Positions 16,108 to 25,381 of a stretch of DNA of 64,000 bases are shown one piece after another. How positions within the stretch are numbered: the stretch's first letter is position 1; each line of letters opens with the position of its first letter. The stretch spans positions 3,892 through 67,891 of the forward strand of contig JAFEBI010000010.1 in the NCBI GenBank assembly GCA_018242725.1, in the 5' to 3' direction. The position numbers were made by a program, and so were the translations under genes. The DNA is from Nitrospira sp. (GTDB lineage: Bacteria; Nitrospirota; Nitrospiria; Nitrospirales; Nitrospiraceae). The notes beneath the pieces were generated by a model that did not search any database, was not told the DNA's origin, and saw only the letters and a list, made by a program, of their open reading frames with translations.

Positions 16108-18600
16108 CTACCCTTCTGCTCTTCCGTTCTTGTGCCGGAGACGTTTTCGCGCCGCAACGCGTTCATGAAACAGCGGCAGCCAGGCGGTGGGATCGTCGCC
16201 CACTTCTTCTCTGATCGTATCCAGCAAGGCCACGTTGTCGGTCGTGCCGGAAATGACATTCAGCAGATCCGTCATCCCACTCAGGTCGAATTGCACGATT
16301 GCCGAACTATGGCCCTGCTTAACCAGAAACAGACGGCTCGCTTCCCCGAGGTTTTTGATGATGTGAAATTCCGCTTCCGTGACTTTGAACCCCTGGACAT
16401 AGTCATCATGATCGGCGCGAGGATTAGGCAAGAAGATCTGGGTCACGCTCTGTTCGACCATCGTTTTGCCGATCGGGTGCCGCAGCACGTCCGAGGGCGA
16501 TTGCGTCACAAAGACGCCAAGCCCGGATTGTTTGCGGATGGTCTTCTGCTTGTTGAAGGCGAAGTCCGCGAACAAGGGGTCTTGCAGCGGCTTCCAGAAT
16601 TCCTCCATGACATAAATGAAGGGCTCACCCGTAATCAGCCGTTCGGTGAGATGAAGCAGGTAGGCCATGATCGGGGTGCGGACTTCTGGATCATCCAGAA
16701 AGTCCGTGTAGTCGTAGCCAAATAATCGTGCGTCGCTGATCTCGTGGGTATCTTTGGGGTTGTCGAAGGCCCAGCCCAGCGCGTGACCGCGCGTCCAGCG
16801 TTTCAGTCGTGCCCGTACACTCTGGTCGCCGGTTGCCGGCAGGTTCTGACGGAGGAGGGAGAGACAGCGCAGGTCCGGTGAGACAGATTCACTCATCACC
16901 GTCCGCACGGCATCACTGATTTCGCTCTGCTCCTTCGCAGTGAGCCTCGGAATCTCGTCACCCAGTTGCTTGACGAGTTGTGCCACGAGCTGTTCGCAGA
17001 ATTGCCAGTTGTTGGGATTCGGTTCGAGCTGCAGGGGATTGAAGCCGGTCGGCAGCCCGCGTTTGAGCGACTGATACGTCCCGCCCATCGCTCGGATTCC
17101 AATTTCGGCGCCACGATCTTTATCGAAGACCACGCAGCGGAGGCCCTGGTACTTGGTGGCGAAGGCCAGGAGAGACAATTCAAGCGCGGTCTTGCCTACA
17201 CCTGTACTGCCACAGATAAAGGTGTTGCCGGGATACTTTTCATCGCGCGAATCCCGGTCCTCCGGGGACACGTGGAAATTGAAGTAGTAAGGCTGGCCGC
17301 TTGGGGTCTTGAACAGGGCGAGGGCTTCGCCCCAGGGATTGCCGGCTCGTTTGCCACGGGCAAAGTTGTGAAAGGGACTGAGGCAGACAAAGTTCCGGCT
17401 CGTGATGACGGCTTCGCGTGGCCGCAGACTCCAGTTGCCCGGGATCTGCGCGAACCAGGCGCATTCGGGGATCACATCCACCCGCGCCATCTTGAACCCC
17501 GGCCCGTCCTGAAAGATGGCTCTAGCGTCGGCGAGCGAAGTGCTGACCGATTCCATCGTGTGACCGAAGATGGCCAGACTATAGTGGTACTGGCCCAGAT
17601 CGATGAGTCCGCTCTGCAGATCATCCGCAGCCTGGTCCATCTGTTCGATCTCACGCGTCGCTGCGTCTTCCGAGGCGATCAAATGCCCTTTCTGAGTGGC
17701 GAGTGATTTGAGCGCCGCGCGTTTGTTGAGGCACGAAAAGCTCTGGGTCTCGATGTACTCGGCGTCGCTATAAAGCAGGCCGTTGTTCATGCCCGGCTCG
17801 GAGAACGGTGGGTACTCTTGCATGTCGAGAAATCCGGCAAATTTCTTCTCGCGCGGGTGCCAGATTTCCAGCACGCCGGTTCGGTCGCCGAAGTGCAGGC
17901 GTGAAGTCGGAAGGTACGAGGCCAGCGGCGCCCGGCGGAGGGGAATTTCCTCCCAGACGCCGTTGATCAGGTAGCTCAGAAAGGCCAGCTGGTCGGAGTA
18001 CACGATGTCCTGTTTCGTATAGGTGCCGAGGCGTGTGGGCCCATAGCGACTCAGACTCGCTTCGAGTTGTTTGCCCATGTCTTCCAGGATGGTCAGCTGT
18101 CCGGTTTCGTGCTCTCCTCGTTGGGATAGGGTGCGCGTGGACATGCGAGTGAAGAAGCTCGCCACCTTGGAAGGAAAGGGTCGGTAGAGCAGGGACAGGT
18201 ACAACTCCGTCGCCATTTGCCGATGCTGAGTAAATGATTGATAGTAGCGGTCGGTCAGGCTTTGGCAGAACGGATTGGGCGAGGTGCCGTGCAGCCGCTC
18301 AGTCACGACTCGTCGAATCTTATGGGACCAGAGGGCAAAGGACCCGCCGCCCAAGGACCGGAGAAACTGGTGCAGCGCTTCTTTGCGGAGCAAGATTTCT
18401 GAACGGTCTGCTGTTTCGAACGTGATCCCTTCCAGTTTCCAACAGGCGAGGTATTCGCCGCCGGTCAAGGTGATGACGGTGGGCGTGATCGCCGTACCCA
18501 GCGGGATATAGTCGCTCGCGGGAATCTGCGCGGTGGCTGCTTTTGTAAGGGCGGCTCTGGTTCTCATCAACATAGGTCTCTTGATCCTCAACTCTTCCAC
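16108..18600 (-). CDS. virB4: Type IV secretion ATPase VirB4
   Basis: Large conserved ATPase that powers pilus and channel assembly, 830 aa, normal length. The CagE/TrbE/VirB N-terminal domain covers about the first 400 residues. Walker A is CGSTGVGKTALELS (about residue 465) and Walker B lies in PFIYVMEEFWKPL (about 660). The conserved LGVFVTQSPSDVL follows. It overlaps virB3 by 13 bp, showing tight operon packing. Confidence 0.95.
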   Translation of the reverse strand: MEELRIKRPMLMRTRAALTKAATAQIPASDYIPLGTAITPTVITLTGGEYLACWKLEGITFETADRSEILLRKEALHQFLRSLGGGSFALWSHKIRRVVTERLHGTSPNPFCQSLTDRYYQSFTQHRQMATELYLSLLYRPFPSKVASFFTRMSTRTLSQRGEHETGQLTILEDMGKQLEASLSRYGPTRLGTYTKQDIVYSDQLAFLSYLINGVWEEIPLRRAPLASYLPTSRLHFGDRTGVLEIWHPREKKFAGFLDMQEYPPFSEPGMNNGLLYSDAEYIETQSFSCLNKRAALKSLATQKGHLIASEDAATREIEQMDQAADDLQSGLIDLGQYHYSLAIFGHTMESVSTSLADARAIFQDGPGFKMARVDVIPECAWFAQIPGNWSLRPREAVITSRNFVCLSPFHNFARGKRAGNPWGEALALFKTPSGQPYYFNFHVSPEDRDSRDEKYPGNTFICGSTGVGKTALELSLLAFATKYQGLRCVVFDKDRGAEIGIRAMGGTYQSLKRGLPTGFNPLQLEPNPNNWQFCEQLVAQLVKQLGDEIPRLTAKEQSEISDAVRTVMSESVSPDLRCLSLLRQNLPATGDQSVRARLKRWTRGHALGWAFDNPKDTHEISDARLFGYDYTDFLDDPEVRTPIMAYLLHLTERLITGEPFIYVMEEFWKPLQDPLFADFAFNKQKTIRKQSGLGVFVTQSPSDVLRHPIGKTMVEQSVTQIFLPNPRADHDDYVQGFKVTEAEFHIIKNLGEASRLFLVKQGHSSAIVQFDLSGMTDLLNVISGTTDNVALLDTIREEVGDDPTAWLPLFHERVAARKRLRHKNGRAEG

Positions 18601-18929
18601 TGTGCTCGTCTGGTCTTCCAGGACAAGGGGCTATAGGAAATGGCGCCCCACGTCGCACGACTCGGTCCATGCCGGAGTCGCATCCGTGCCCGCATCATCA
18701 CTTGACGCAAGCGCTGATCGTCCGTCTTCGTCGTCTGCCGCATCCAGAGCACGATGGGAATCGCGCTCAGCACGAGTCCCAGGGAGACGTAGCCGCTCAC
18801 GAGGTAATAGAGCCATACTGATACCAACAGCGTCAGGCCGCCGATCAGAATCAGCGGCACGATCGGCACGCCGCCCAACATCGCGGGCCTCGTGCAACCG
18901 GTGAAAATGGGATCGCGAAAGCCGTCCAT
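18588..18929 (-). CDS. virB3: Type IV secretion protein VirB3
   Basis: Small inner-membrane protein of 113 aa. The N-terminal family motif MDGFRDPIFTGCTRPAMLGG is clear. One long or two short membrane helices follow (VPIVPLILIGGLTLLVSVWL and SLGLVLSAIPIVLWM). The gene overlaps virB4 and starts 1 bp after virB2 ends. In some systems VirB3 is fused to VirB4; here it is separate. Confidence 0.9.
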   Translation of the reverse strand: MDGFRDPIFTGCTRPAMLGGVPIVPLILIGGLTLLVSVWLYYLVSGYVSLGLVLSAIPIVLWMRQTTKTDDQRLRQVMMRARMRLRHGPSRATWGAISYSPLSWKTRRAQWKS

Positions 18930-18930
18930 G

Positions 18931-19290
18931 CTAGTTGATCAACCAGGCCGCAATCCCCGCCGCGCCGCCCACCAAGATTCCGCCGATCACGACGTTACTC
19001 ACGTCAGACCATTGGGCATGGCTGAAGGCCATCTTGAACCCCGCCCACATGATGGCGACGGTAAACAGTGTCACCGCCACACTCGTCAGCACTGTTTGTA
19101 CGTTCTGCATCACCGTGTTCACCTTGGTGATCTGGGCCCAGGCCGGGTCCGATTCCAAGAAGACCGCTACTCCAAGAAGCCAGGAGGCAACAACGATCAA
19201 ACGGTCATTCCCTCGGCTGACCCCTCGCAAGGTCCCTGTCCCTGACATACGTTTCTTTGTCACATCCATTCCCGTCATCACCTCTTCCAT
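18931..19290 (-). CDS. virB2: Major pilin subunit VirB2
   Basis: Predicted pilin, first gene of the transfer operon. I start it at the ATG at 19290 because it follows AAGGAAGGAAAG and gives 119 aa; a longer frame to 19350 exists. A long signal peptide ends near SDPAWA. The mature pilin has the two expected helices (VLTSVAVTLFTVAIMWAGFK and VVIGGILVGGAAGIAAWLIN) separated by a short polar loop (AFSHAQWSDVSN). Confidence 0.87.
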   Translation of the reverse strand: MEEVMTGMDVTKKRMSGTGTLRGVSRGNDRLIVVASWLLGVAVFLESDPAWAQITKVNTVMQNVQTVLTSVAVTLFTVAIMWAGFKMAFSHAQWSDVSNVVIGGILVGGAAGIAAWLIN

Positions 19291-19730
19291 CTTTCCTTCC
19301 TTTCTGTGAAGTGGCCTCTGTGGCGAGTTTGCAGAGCCTTCTGCTCGCACTCATTGCCAAACGGGGGTGAGATGTAGTGAGGTTCAGTTTTTGATGCAAG
19401 CCTGTGTGAACTACGTATGTTCGGAGAGCATGGCTGAAGACAGTAGGGTGGATAGGGGTAGTTTGACCGCAACGAGGTTGATCCAGTACGGCGCGTGCAT
19501 CTGTGATCGTCACTTGATCGGCCTTGTTCGGCCATGGACGGCCGGTGGCCTGCCGCGCACGGATCGTCTGACGCAGCGCCCGCGCCAACACAGATCTGTC
19601 ACGGCCGCCGCTGAGTGGTCATCCGCCCGTGCTGCTTCGGCAGCCCTCGCCCTATCACCTCCGTTGTCCTGCTCTGGCGCTTCGGTTTCTGCGAAAGCGC
19701 CAGTTCGTTCAACATGCAGGAGGTGCCACC
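19291..19730. other. Divergent promoter region between the T4SS operon and radC
   Basis: About 440 bp between two genes transcribed away from each other. It must contain the start of the long virB operon, but I could not pick out a convincing promoter pair, dyad or coding frame. Confidence 0.4.
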
Positions 19731-20204
19731 ATGGCCAAACAATCCGTCAACCGACTTCCCGTTCCTCAGTTTATTCCGCGCTACCGGATCACGCTCGTCT
19801 CTGAGGGTGGTCACACCGCTCCATACGGCGTGCTTCGCGATTCCGCTGCGGCAGGCACCGCACTGCGCCCATGTTTTACTGGTCTCGATCGCGAGCAGTT
19901 CCTCGTCGGTTGTCTCGATGCCAAGAACGCCTGCATCGGCGTGAACATCGTCTCGATCGGCTCGCTCACGCTCAGCATTGTGCACCCTCGTGAAGTCTTC
20001 AAATCAGCTATCCTCCTCAACGCCTGTGCAATCATTGCCGTGCATAACCATCCCTCCGGAGATCCCACGCCGAGCCCGGAGGATCGGACGCTCACCACAC
20101 GACTGCGAGAAGCAGGAGACCTCCTCGGGATCAGCCTGCTCGACCATCTCATTCTCGGTGACGACCGTCTCTATAGTTTTGCAGATCAGGGCTGGCCGCT
20201 GTGA
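19731..20204 (+). CDS. radC: Short RadC/JAB-domain protein
   Basis: 157-aa RadC-type protein with a JAB/MPN metalloprotease-like fold. The start is chosen for the ideal ribosome site GCAGGAGGTGCCACC before the ATG at 19731. The metal motif is complete in AVHNHPSGDPTPSPED (about residues 103-118), as is the preceding HPREVFKSAILLNA. It lacks the N-terminal helix-hairpin-helix region of chromosomal RadC. Short versions like this are common on plasmids and integrative elements, where their role is unknown. It probably marks the right flank of the conjugative element. Confidence 0.85.
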   Translation: MAKQSVNRLPVPQFIPRYRITLVSEGGHTAPYGVLRDSAAAGTALRPCFTGLDREQFLVGCLDAKNACIGVNIVSIGSLTLSIVHPREVFKSAILLNACAIIAVHNHPSGDPTPSPEDRTLTTRLREAGDLLGISLLDHLILGDDRLYSFADQGWPL

Positions 20205-20697
20205 GGCGACCGCCAAAATCCTGTCGCACCTCCTCTCAATAATCTTTCTCAGCAGATGATGCATGTCGATACACTCGGAGGATTCCAGGTCTCTACCATA
20301 AGTGGTGGTCTGCGCCAGACAAAGCGGACGCCAAAAAAATAGGCAACATGCTGAAGAGCCCATGATGAGCTGTCACTCGTATGCGCAAGTCGATTTGTTC
20401 ACAAGCTTATCCCCAGAAGATGGGGACGACGGACTGGGCGTGATGGCCTTGCTTTTGCGCTACTGCATATCGTCTAGCTGAGTGGCGGCGACCAGGTGTT
20501 CGCGGTGGAAAGCTGGATGGCTATCTCGAAGGAGTTTCTGTGGCCGGACTCTACCGTTACTTTAGAGGATTTGGCTGAATATACTCAATGAGCGTTTACC
20601 AACCTTCGACGGGGACGCAGCAGGTGAGCCGGGTTCGATTGCCGAAGTGGGCCGGAGTCAACGCGATGGCGACACATGTTCCATCATTCTTTGTTGC
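20205..20697. other. Likely element/chromosome junction region
   Basis: About 490 bp between radC and the dedA-rhodanese gene. A small hairpin (TCCCCA-GAAGA-TGGGGA, 20410-20426) lies next to a TTATCCCCAG sequence that resembles a DnaA box. Two short open stretches (near 20362-20480 and 20490-20590) have protein-like composition but no recognisable family and no ribosome site. The right end of the conjugative element could lie here, but I see no direct repeat or tRNA to prove it. Confidence 0.3.
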
Positions 20698-21657
20698 TCA
20701 GGATAGATGTTGCTGGTTCGTGCTACGCTCTACCCGCTCCGTCGGAAACCGTCGTTCCCGCCATGCATCAAGTCCTCCTTCAAGAGGACGGACACGTTGA
20801 ACTCCCTGTCTCTTTAGCTTCAGCGCCGTGCGGGCGCTGGAGATGTCGTTGGGACAGGTGCAGTAGAGCACAATTTCTTGGTTCTTCGGCAATTCGTCCT
20901 GGCGATGCTCGATCTCCTCGAACAGCAAATGGATGGCTCCAGGAATGGCTTCGGGATCCGTTTTTCGCGACAGAGGATTTCTCACATCGACAATAATCAC
21001 GTGTTGCCCGCCATCCATCATGGTCTTCAATTCGTCAGCAGAAATCTTGGCCATGCGGTGCTCTCGCAGGACCTGATGTCTTCGATAAAACTTGTACGCC
21101 ACAAATGTGGCGAGACCGATCAGCGCGATCGCGAGCACCCAGCCACCGATTTGGTCGAAGACGGCCATGACGGATTCCAACTGCTTGCTAAACAACGCGC
21201 CCACGCCCTCGGACAGGATGATCAACAGGAGGGCGCCACCCGTATCATAGAGTAGGAATGCCGGAAGCGTCATACCGGTGATGCCGGCCAAGGGAGGAGC
21301 AATGGTGCTCAAGCCGGGGACGAATTTTGCGATCAATAGGGTGCTTTTCCCATGCCGACGGAACATATCCTCCGAACTGCGCACACACGAGTCAGGCTCA
21401 AGCGAGATCTTACAGAGAAGCCCCAAGACCCGGCCGCCCTTCACGCGGCCCAAGTAATACCAGGCGAGGTCGGGAAGCACGGCGGCGACGAGGGGGGCCA
21501 GCACCGCCACACCGACGCTCATCTTGTCGGCTCCGACCAAGGCGCCTGCGGTGACGAGGAGTGGAAGGGCTGGGATGGGAAGGCCTGCCTGCTCCAAGAA
21601 GAGGACCGCAAAGAGTATCCACCCGCCGTATTCTACCAAAAACTGTAAGGTGTTCAT
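20698..21657 (-). CDS. DedA-family membrane protein fused to a rhodanese domain
   Basis: 319-aa fusion. Residues about 1-195 form a DedA/VTT domain with the family's GGWILFAVLFLEQAGLPIPA start and the amphipathic FRRHGKSTLLIAKFVPGLSTIAP segment; DedA proteins act in lipid scrambling and envelope homeostasis. Residues about 205-310 form a rhodanese domain (VIIVDVRNPLSRK ... IVLYCTCPNDISSA) with the active cysteine in the loop. It follows pqiC by 64 bp on the same strand and is probably in that operon. Such fusions are known in several Gram-negative groups. Confidence 0.85.
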   Translation of the reverse strand: MNTLQFLVEYGGWILFAVLFLEQAGLPIPALPLLVTAGALVGADKMSVGVAVLAPLVAAVLPDLAWYYLGRVKGGRVLGLLCKISLEPDSCVRSSEDMFRRHGKSTLLIAKFVPGLSTIAPPLAGITGMTLPAFLLYDTGGALLLIILSEGVGALFSKQLESVMAVFDQIGGWVLAIALIGLATFVAYKFYRRHQVLREHRMAKISADELKTMMDGGQHVIIVDVRNPLSRKTDPEAIPGAIHLLFEEIEHRQDELPKNQEIVLYCTCPNDISSARTALKLKRQGVQRVRPLEGGLDAWRERRFPTERVERSTNQQHLS

Positions 21658-21720
21658 CTTGTATTCCTTTGGTCGATGCGGACGAGCATGGGGTTCTTTC
21701 GTTACATCAATGATGCCGGA

Positions 21721-22335
21721 TCAGGGAAGCGGGCGAGGTGAAGCACCCCCTCGAATGGTCGAAGCAATGTTCTGGCTGAGGGTCATTAATGCACGACTAT
21801 GAGCAGCGACCAGGGCATCGTAGCTCTCGTCAGATATCGGCTCTTGAACGGATGCACTGTCAGTTCGCTGCGTTCCATCCGCCCATCGTACCGTCCAGAT
21901 GGCGTCGATCGTCGCCGTTTTCCCCAGGATCGACTCGAAACGTTGAACATCAACCGACACGCGCACGTCGGCATGCTCTGCCACGCGCTGAGGGTAAGAG
22001 GGGATCGACCGGCTGCCCAGCAGTGCGGCAAGATTATCGGCCAGGACACGCACGAGTTCTATTTTAAGCGGTCCGGCCCAGCGATGCGTCTCGGCGAGGA
22101 CCACACGATGCGCACTTGTGCGCAAGACGAGCTGCGGGCGATCGACCATTTCCGGCAGTGTAACGGGTCCCAGGCCGACCGACTGCGCGAACGCCTCGGT
22201 CTGGGGAGTTTTACTGTCTCGGATGGCGTGACTGCTGAGGGTGTAGTGGTTGAGGGTAACGGACGATGCGCAGCCGGTCGTCAACACAAGGCCTGCGAGT
22301 CCGGCAATGGCGAATCTGGACGGGCAGCTGATCAT
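21721..22335 (-). CDS. pqiC: PqiC-like outer-membrane lipoprotein
   Basis: 204-aa lipoprotein with signal peptide and lipobox (LAGLVLTTGC, Cys about residue 22). The mature part matches the ABC-type transport auxiliary lipoprotein family (YTLSS near the start, VGLGPVTLPEMVDRPQLVLR). With PqiA and PqiB it would form a lipid-trafficking bridge across the periplasm. It overlaps pqiB by 4 bp. Mid-protein similarity is low, so the call leans on the operon. Confidence 0.82.
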   Translation of the reverse strand: MISCPSRFAIAGLAGLVLTTGCASSVTLNHYTLSSHAIRDSKTPQTEAFAQSVGLGPVTLPEMVDRPQLVLRTSAHRVVLAETHRWAGPLKIELVRVLADNLAALLGSRSIPSYPQRVAEHADVRVSVDVQRFESILGKTATIDAIWTVRWADGTQRTDSASVQEPISDESYDALVAAHSRALMTLSQNIASTIRGGASPRPLP

Positions 22336-23972
22336 GGTCTCTCCTCTGTTCTCCCACGAATGAGGGATTCCGGGTGGCGCTCGAGAAATTCCGCCAGTTC
22401 GTGAAGTGATTGGGATGCCCGTCCCAGCTGACGCAACGCATCACGGGCATCCTGCTGAAGGGGCGCATCGGTCGCCAACAAACGTTCTGCGGCGAGCAGC
22501 GTGCGCCGCAACTCTTGCAACGCTTCCTCAGCCTTCGGCGCGACCTGTTTGTCCAGCTGCTGCGCCAACGCATCAGTACTCCGCAGCATCGCCTGCAGGG
22601 AACCGAGGGTTCGGCGAACATCTACGATGAGTTCCTCCACCGGCAACTTGTCCAATTTCTGCGCAAAGTGGGACAAGGTATGCTGTAGGCTCGCAAGGCT
22701 ACTCGGAGTCGTGGGCAGCTCCGGTGGAACGTTCCCCCAATTGACCGATGCTTTGGTTGCGTCATGAAAAAAGTCGAGCGCCACGAAAAGTTGTCCGGTG
22801 AGGAGGCTGCCCGTGGTGAGTTGTGCCCGTAACCCGCGAGCAACAAGCGCATCGAGCTCCTGCCTTGTGGGAGCCCCCGCGTGGGCCATCTTCATATCAT
22901 CGGGTTGGACGTGTCGCGCCAATTGATCGGGGTAGAGTGCCAGTTCAACAGGAAAGCGATAGGTCCCGGCCTTTTCGTCGTAGTCCATCTCGATGCCTAC
23001 CACCTCACCGACTGGGAGCCCGTGCAGTTCAACCGGAGCCCCGATCGCCAGCCCTCGCAAGGATTCCGTGAAATGTACCGTGAATCGGAGCGTCCCCTGA
23101 TCGGGTCGTTTCATCGCCAGGTCTCGATCTGGGTATATCACGAAACTGGTGTTGTCAGCGGCCTGCGGTGCGACCGGGACATTCGGCGGGGTCTCAAAGG
23201 CTATGCCACCGACCAAAATGGAGAGCAGGGATTGTGTACGCATCTTCAGTCCCGCAGCGTCTACGGTCACGTCCACACCGCTTGCGTTCCAGAATCTCGT
23301 GTTGGTGGTCACGTATCGGTCATGGGGCGCGGCGACAAAGATTCGCGTCATCACAGCGGCTCCATCCGTGTCAAGCTCAGTGGATAACACCTTCCCTACG
23401 GGCACTCGATGAAAGTAAACGGGGGTGCCGGTGTCGAGTGACCCCTGGTCTGTCCCTCGAAGGACAAATTGACGGCCTGCGATATCCCCGGTGATGATCG
23501 GAGGGACCTCGAGCCCCTCAAAGTCCCGCTTCGACGCCAAAGATTTCCCCACATCCAGGCCGATGTAGGATCCGGAGAAGAGCGTGCCGAGTTCCGTCAC
23601 CTGTCCGCCCGTCACCCGCGTGCGGACGACCCAAAACCGTGTGTCTTCGACGAGATGTGCAGAGAAGTTGCTGACCATGTCAGCGGTCACGACGACGTGA
23701 GAGAGGTCTTCACTGATGGCAATTGTCCGTACTTCCCCCACATCGACATTCTTGTACTTGATTTTCGTCTTGCCGGGTTCCAGCCCCTCTGCGGCTCTGA
23801 AGGTGATGGTGATCGTGGGGCCATGTTCGAGCACAGCTTTGATCGCGATCCATCCGCCGATCAGAGCGGAGACAATCGGCACCAACCACACAAGGTGAAG
23901 CGACCACCGCCCTTTCGGCGCAGCCACTGCATTTGCAACTTCATATGGCTCGTCTGTGTGATTATCATGCAT
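22332..23972 (-). CDS. pqiB: PqiB-like MCE-domain lipid transport protein
   Basis: 546-aa protein with one N-terminal membrane anchor (HLVWLVPIVSALIGGWIAIK, about residues 25-44) and three MCE repeats. These begin near ITITFRAAEGLEPGKTKIKYK, GTDQGSLDTGTPVYFHRVPV and HFTESLRGLAIGAPVELHGL. A long helical C-terminus follows, suited to the tunnel-forming needle seen in PqiB. The gene overlaps pqiA2 by 8 bp and pqiC by 4 bp. Expected role: moving phospholipids between inner and outer membranes under envelope stress. Confidence 0.92.
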   Translation of the reverse strand: MHDNHTDEPYEVANAVAAPKGRWSLHLVWLVPIVSALIGGWIAIKAVLEHGPTITITFRAAEGLEPGKTKIKYKNVDVGEVRTIAISEDLSHVVVTADMVSNFSAHLVEDTRFWVVRTRVTGGQVTELGTLFSGSYIGLDVGKSLASKRDFEGLEVPPIITGDIAGRQFVLRGTDQGSLDTGTPVYFHRVPVGKVLSTELDTDGAAVMTRIFVAAPHDRYVTTNTRFWNASGVDVTVDAAGLKMRTQSLLSILVGGIAFETPPNVPVAPQAADNTSFVIYPDRDLAMKRPDQGTLRFTVHFTESLRGLAIGAPVELHGLPVGEVVGIEMDYDEKAGTYRFPVELALYPDQLARHVQPDDMKMAHAGAPTRQELDALVARGLRAQLTTGSLLTGQLFVALDFFHDATKASVNWGNVPPELPTTPSSLASLQHTLSHFAQKLDKLPVEELIVDVRRTLGSLQAMLRSTDALAQQLDKQVAPKAEEALQELRRTLLAAERLLATDAPLQQDARDALRQLGRASQSLHELAEFLERHPESLIRGRTEERP

Positions 23973-24603
23973 GGGTGTGAGACTCCTTGTGGGCCGGATC
24001 CCAGATCAGCCGCGGATCAAAAGCCATAGCGGACAACATGCTGAGTATCACCACGGCCCCAAAGTAGAGGGCCCCACTGCGAGGCGTCACCGTGGCGAGC
24101 GGGCGAAATTGCACCAGCGCCGCCAGAATCGCGACAACATACACATCAAGCATGGACCAGCGTCCGACCAGCTCGACGAGTCGATACAGTTTCGCCCGCT
24201 CGAGCGGCCGCCAGGCAGATTGGTAATGGGCGGTAATCAGGAGAAGGGTCATTGCCAGGAGTTTCAGCACGGGTACGACGACACTGGCGATGAACACGAT
24301 GAGGGCCAGCCCCCACGATCCAGCATGCCATAAGTATGCGACTCCGCTCACAATCGTGTTCTCCTCACGGCCGAACACGGAATGAGTTTCCATGATTGGG
24401 AGCACGTTGGCAGGGATATAGAGAATATAGGCGGCGATCAGATAGGCGGCGGCACGTTCGATGCTATTCGTCTTACGGAAACGGAGGGAACTACCGCACC
24501 GACCACACGATGACGCGCCTTCACGAGCAGGTCGCGAAAGAAGACCGCAGGTATGGCAGGCGTAGAGTCCGAGTGCATGCGCCGTGCGTGGGGAGGGGGT
24601 CAT
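23965..24603 (-). CDS. pqiA: PqiA-like membrane protein, second half
   Basis: 212-aa integral membrane protein corresponding to one half of E. coli PqiA. The start at 24603 overlaps the stop of the preceding gene by 4 bp (24600-24603). A zinc-ribbon-like CHTC...CGRC motif (about residues 16-36) precedes four membrane helices, with the family motif ANVLPIMETHSVFG (about 64-77). Together with its upstream paralogue it replaces the fused two-domain PqiA. Confidence 0.87.
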   Translation of the reverse strand: MTPSPRTAHALGLYACHTCGLLSRPAREGASSCGRCGSSLRFRKTNSIERAAAYLIAAYILYIPANVLPIMETHSVFGREENTIVSGVAYLWHAGSWGLALIVFIASVVVPVLKLLAMTLLLITAHYQSAWRPLERAKLYRLVELVGRWSMLDVYVVAILAALVQFRPLATVTPRSGALYFGAVVILSMLSAMAFDPRLIWDPAHKESHTHA

Positions 24604-25238
24604 TGGGGAGCCACCTGTTCCCAGAGATGCCGGAGATTGAACGACCGACTTGCAGCAATCAGCAAGAGCATCATGCCCCCCAATGACCACAGAGCAACTC
24701 CGGTCACGATATCGGCCATGTGCGCCAACTTGACGAGCGCCACGAGCACCCCCATGAAAAATATTTCGGTCATGCCCCACGGACGCACCAGTGTCAGCAG
24801 GCGTAGCAACTTGGGCATCCACGCAGACGCACGTCGTACTCGCAATAAGAGCAGCACCGAGATCATGACCGCCAACTCAAGGGCCGGCAGCAGAATGGTC
24901 GTGGTTGCGATGAGAACCGCGAAGACATGCAGGCCATCCTTCCAGAGTTGTTGCACTGTTCTGGATAGACTCGAAGAGGTCACATTCCCTTGTATCTCCA
25001 GCTCCAAGATCGGAAATGTGAGGCCGATGAGAAACAGCACCGCCGCGCCGAGTGAGAAGGCAAGTGCCCGATCGAGACTGCCTGGTGTGTATCGATAGAG
25101 GGGGGCGTCGCATCCTCCACAGACCGCCCACCCGCCCGCGGGAAGCGCGATCGGCCTTTGAAGGAGGTCGCACTCGTTGCAGGCGATCAGGCCAGTCGTC
25201 GACTGACTGTCCGTGGGGCTCAACACTGGCATCCTCAT
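24600..25238 (-). CDS. pqiA: PqiA-like membrane protein, first half
   Basis: 212-aa membrane protein, first gene of the pqi operon. CNEC and CGGC (about residues 20-41) form a zinc-ribbon-like site. Four hydrophobic segments follow, including ALAFSLGAAVLFLIGLTFPI with the family's FPILELEIQG. The protein is a paralogue of the next gene product. A convincing ribosome site is hard to see upstream, so the exact start is uncertain by a few codons. Confidence 0.85.
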   Translation of the reverse strand: MRMPVLSPTDSQSTTGLIACNECDLLQRPIALPAGGWAVCGGCDAPLYRYTPGSLDRALAFSLGAAVLFLIGLTFPILELEIQGNVTSSSLSRTVQQLWKDGLHVFAVLIATTTILLPALELAVMISVLLLLRVRRASAWMPKLLRLLTLVRPWGMTEIFFMGVLVALVKLAHMADIVTGVALWSLGGMMLLLIAASRSFNLRHLWEQVAPQ

Positions 25239-25381
25239 CCCTATCCAATGTGTCCTAACCAGCTAGTAGGGGCGTACAGATCTTGGCCAACATAGAGAGC
25301 GATGTAAGGCATGCTCGCCTATCGCAGATATCTAAAAAAACCCTTACGCTACGACCCAATTCAGAGGGGAACAGAGGTTCG

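Noticed and set aside
20401..20426. TTATCCCCAG plus a small hairpin as a possible replication origin or att site
   Set aside because: A single imperfect DnaA-like box and a 6-bp stem are not enough; no iterons, no rep gene and no direct repeat were found.
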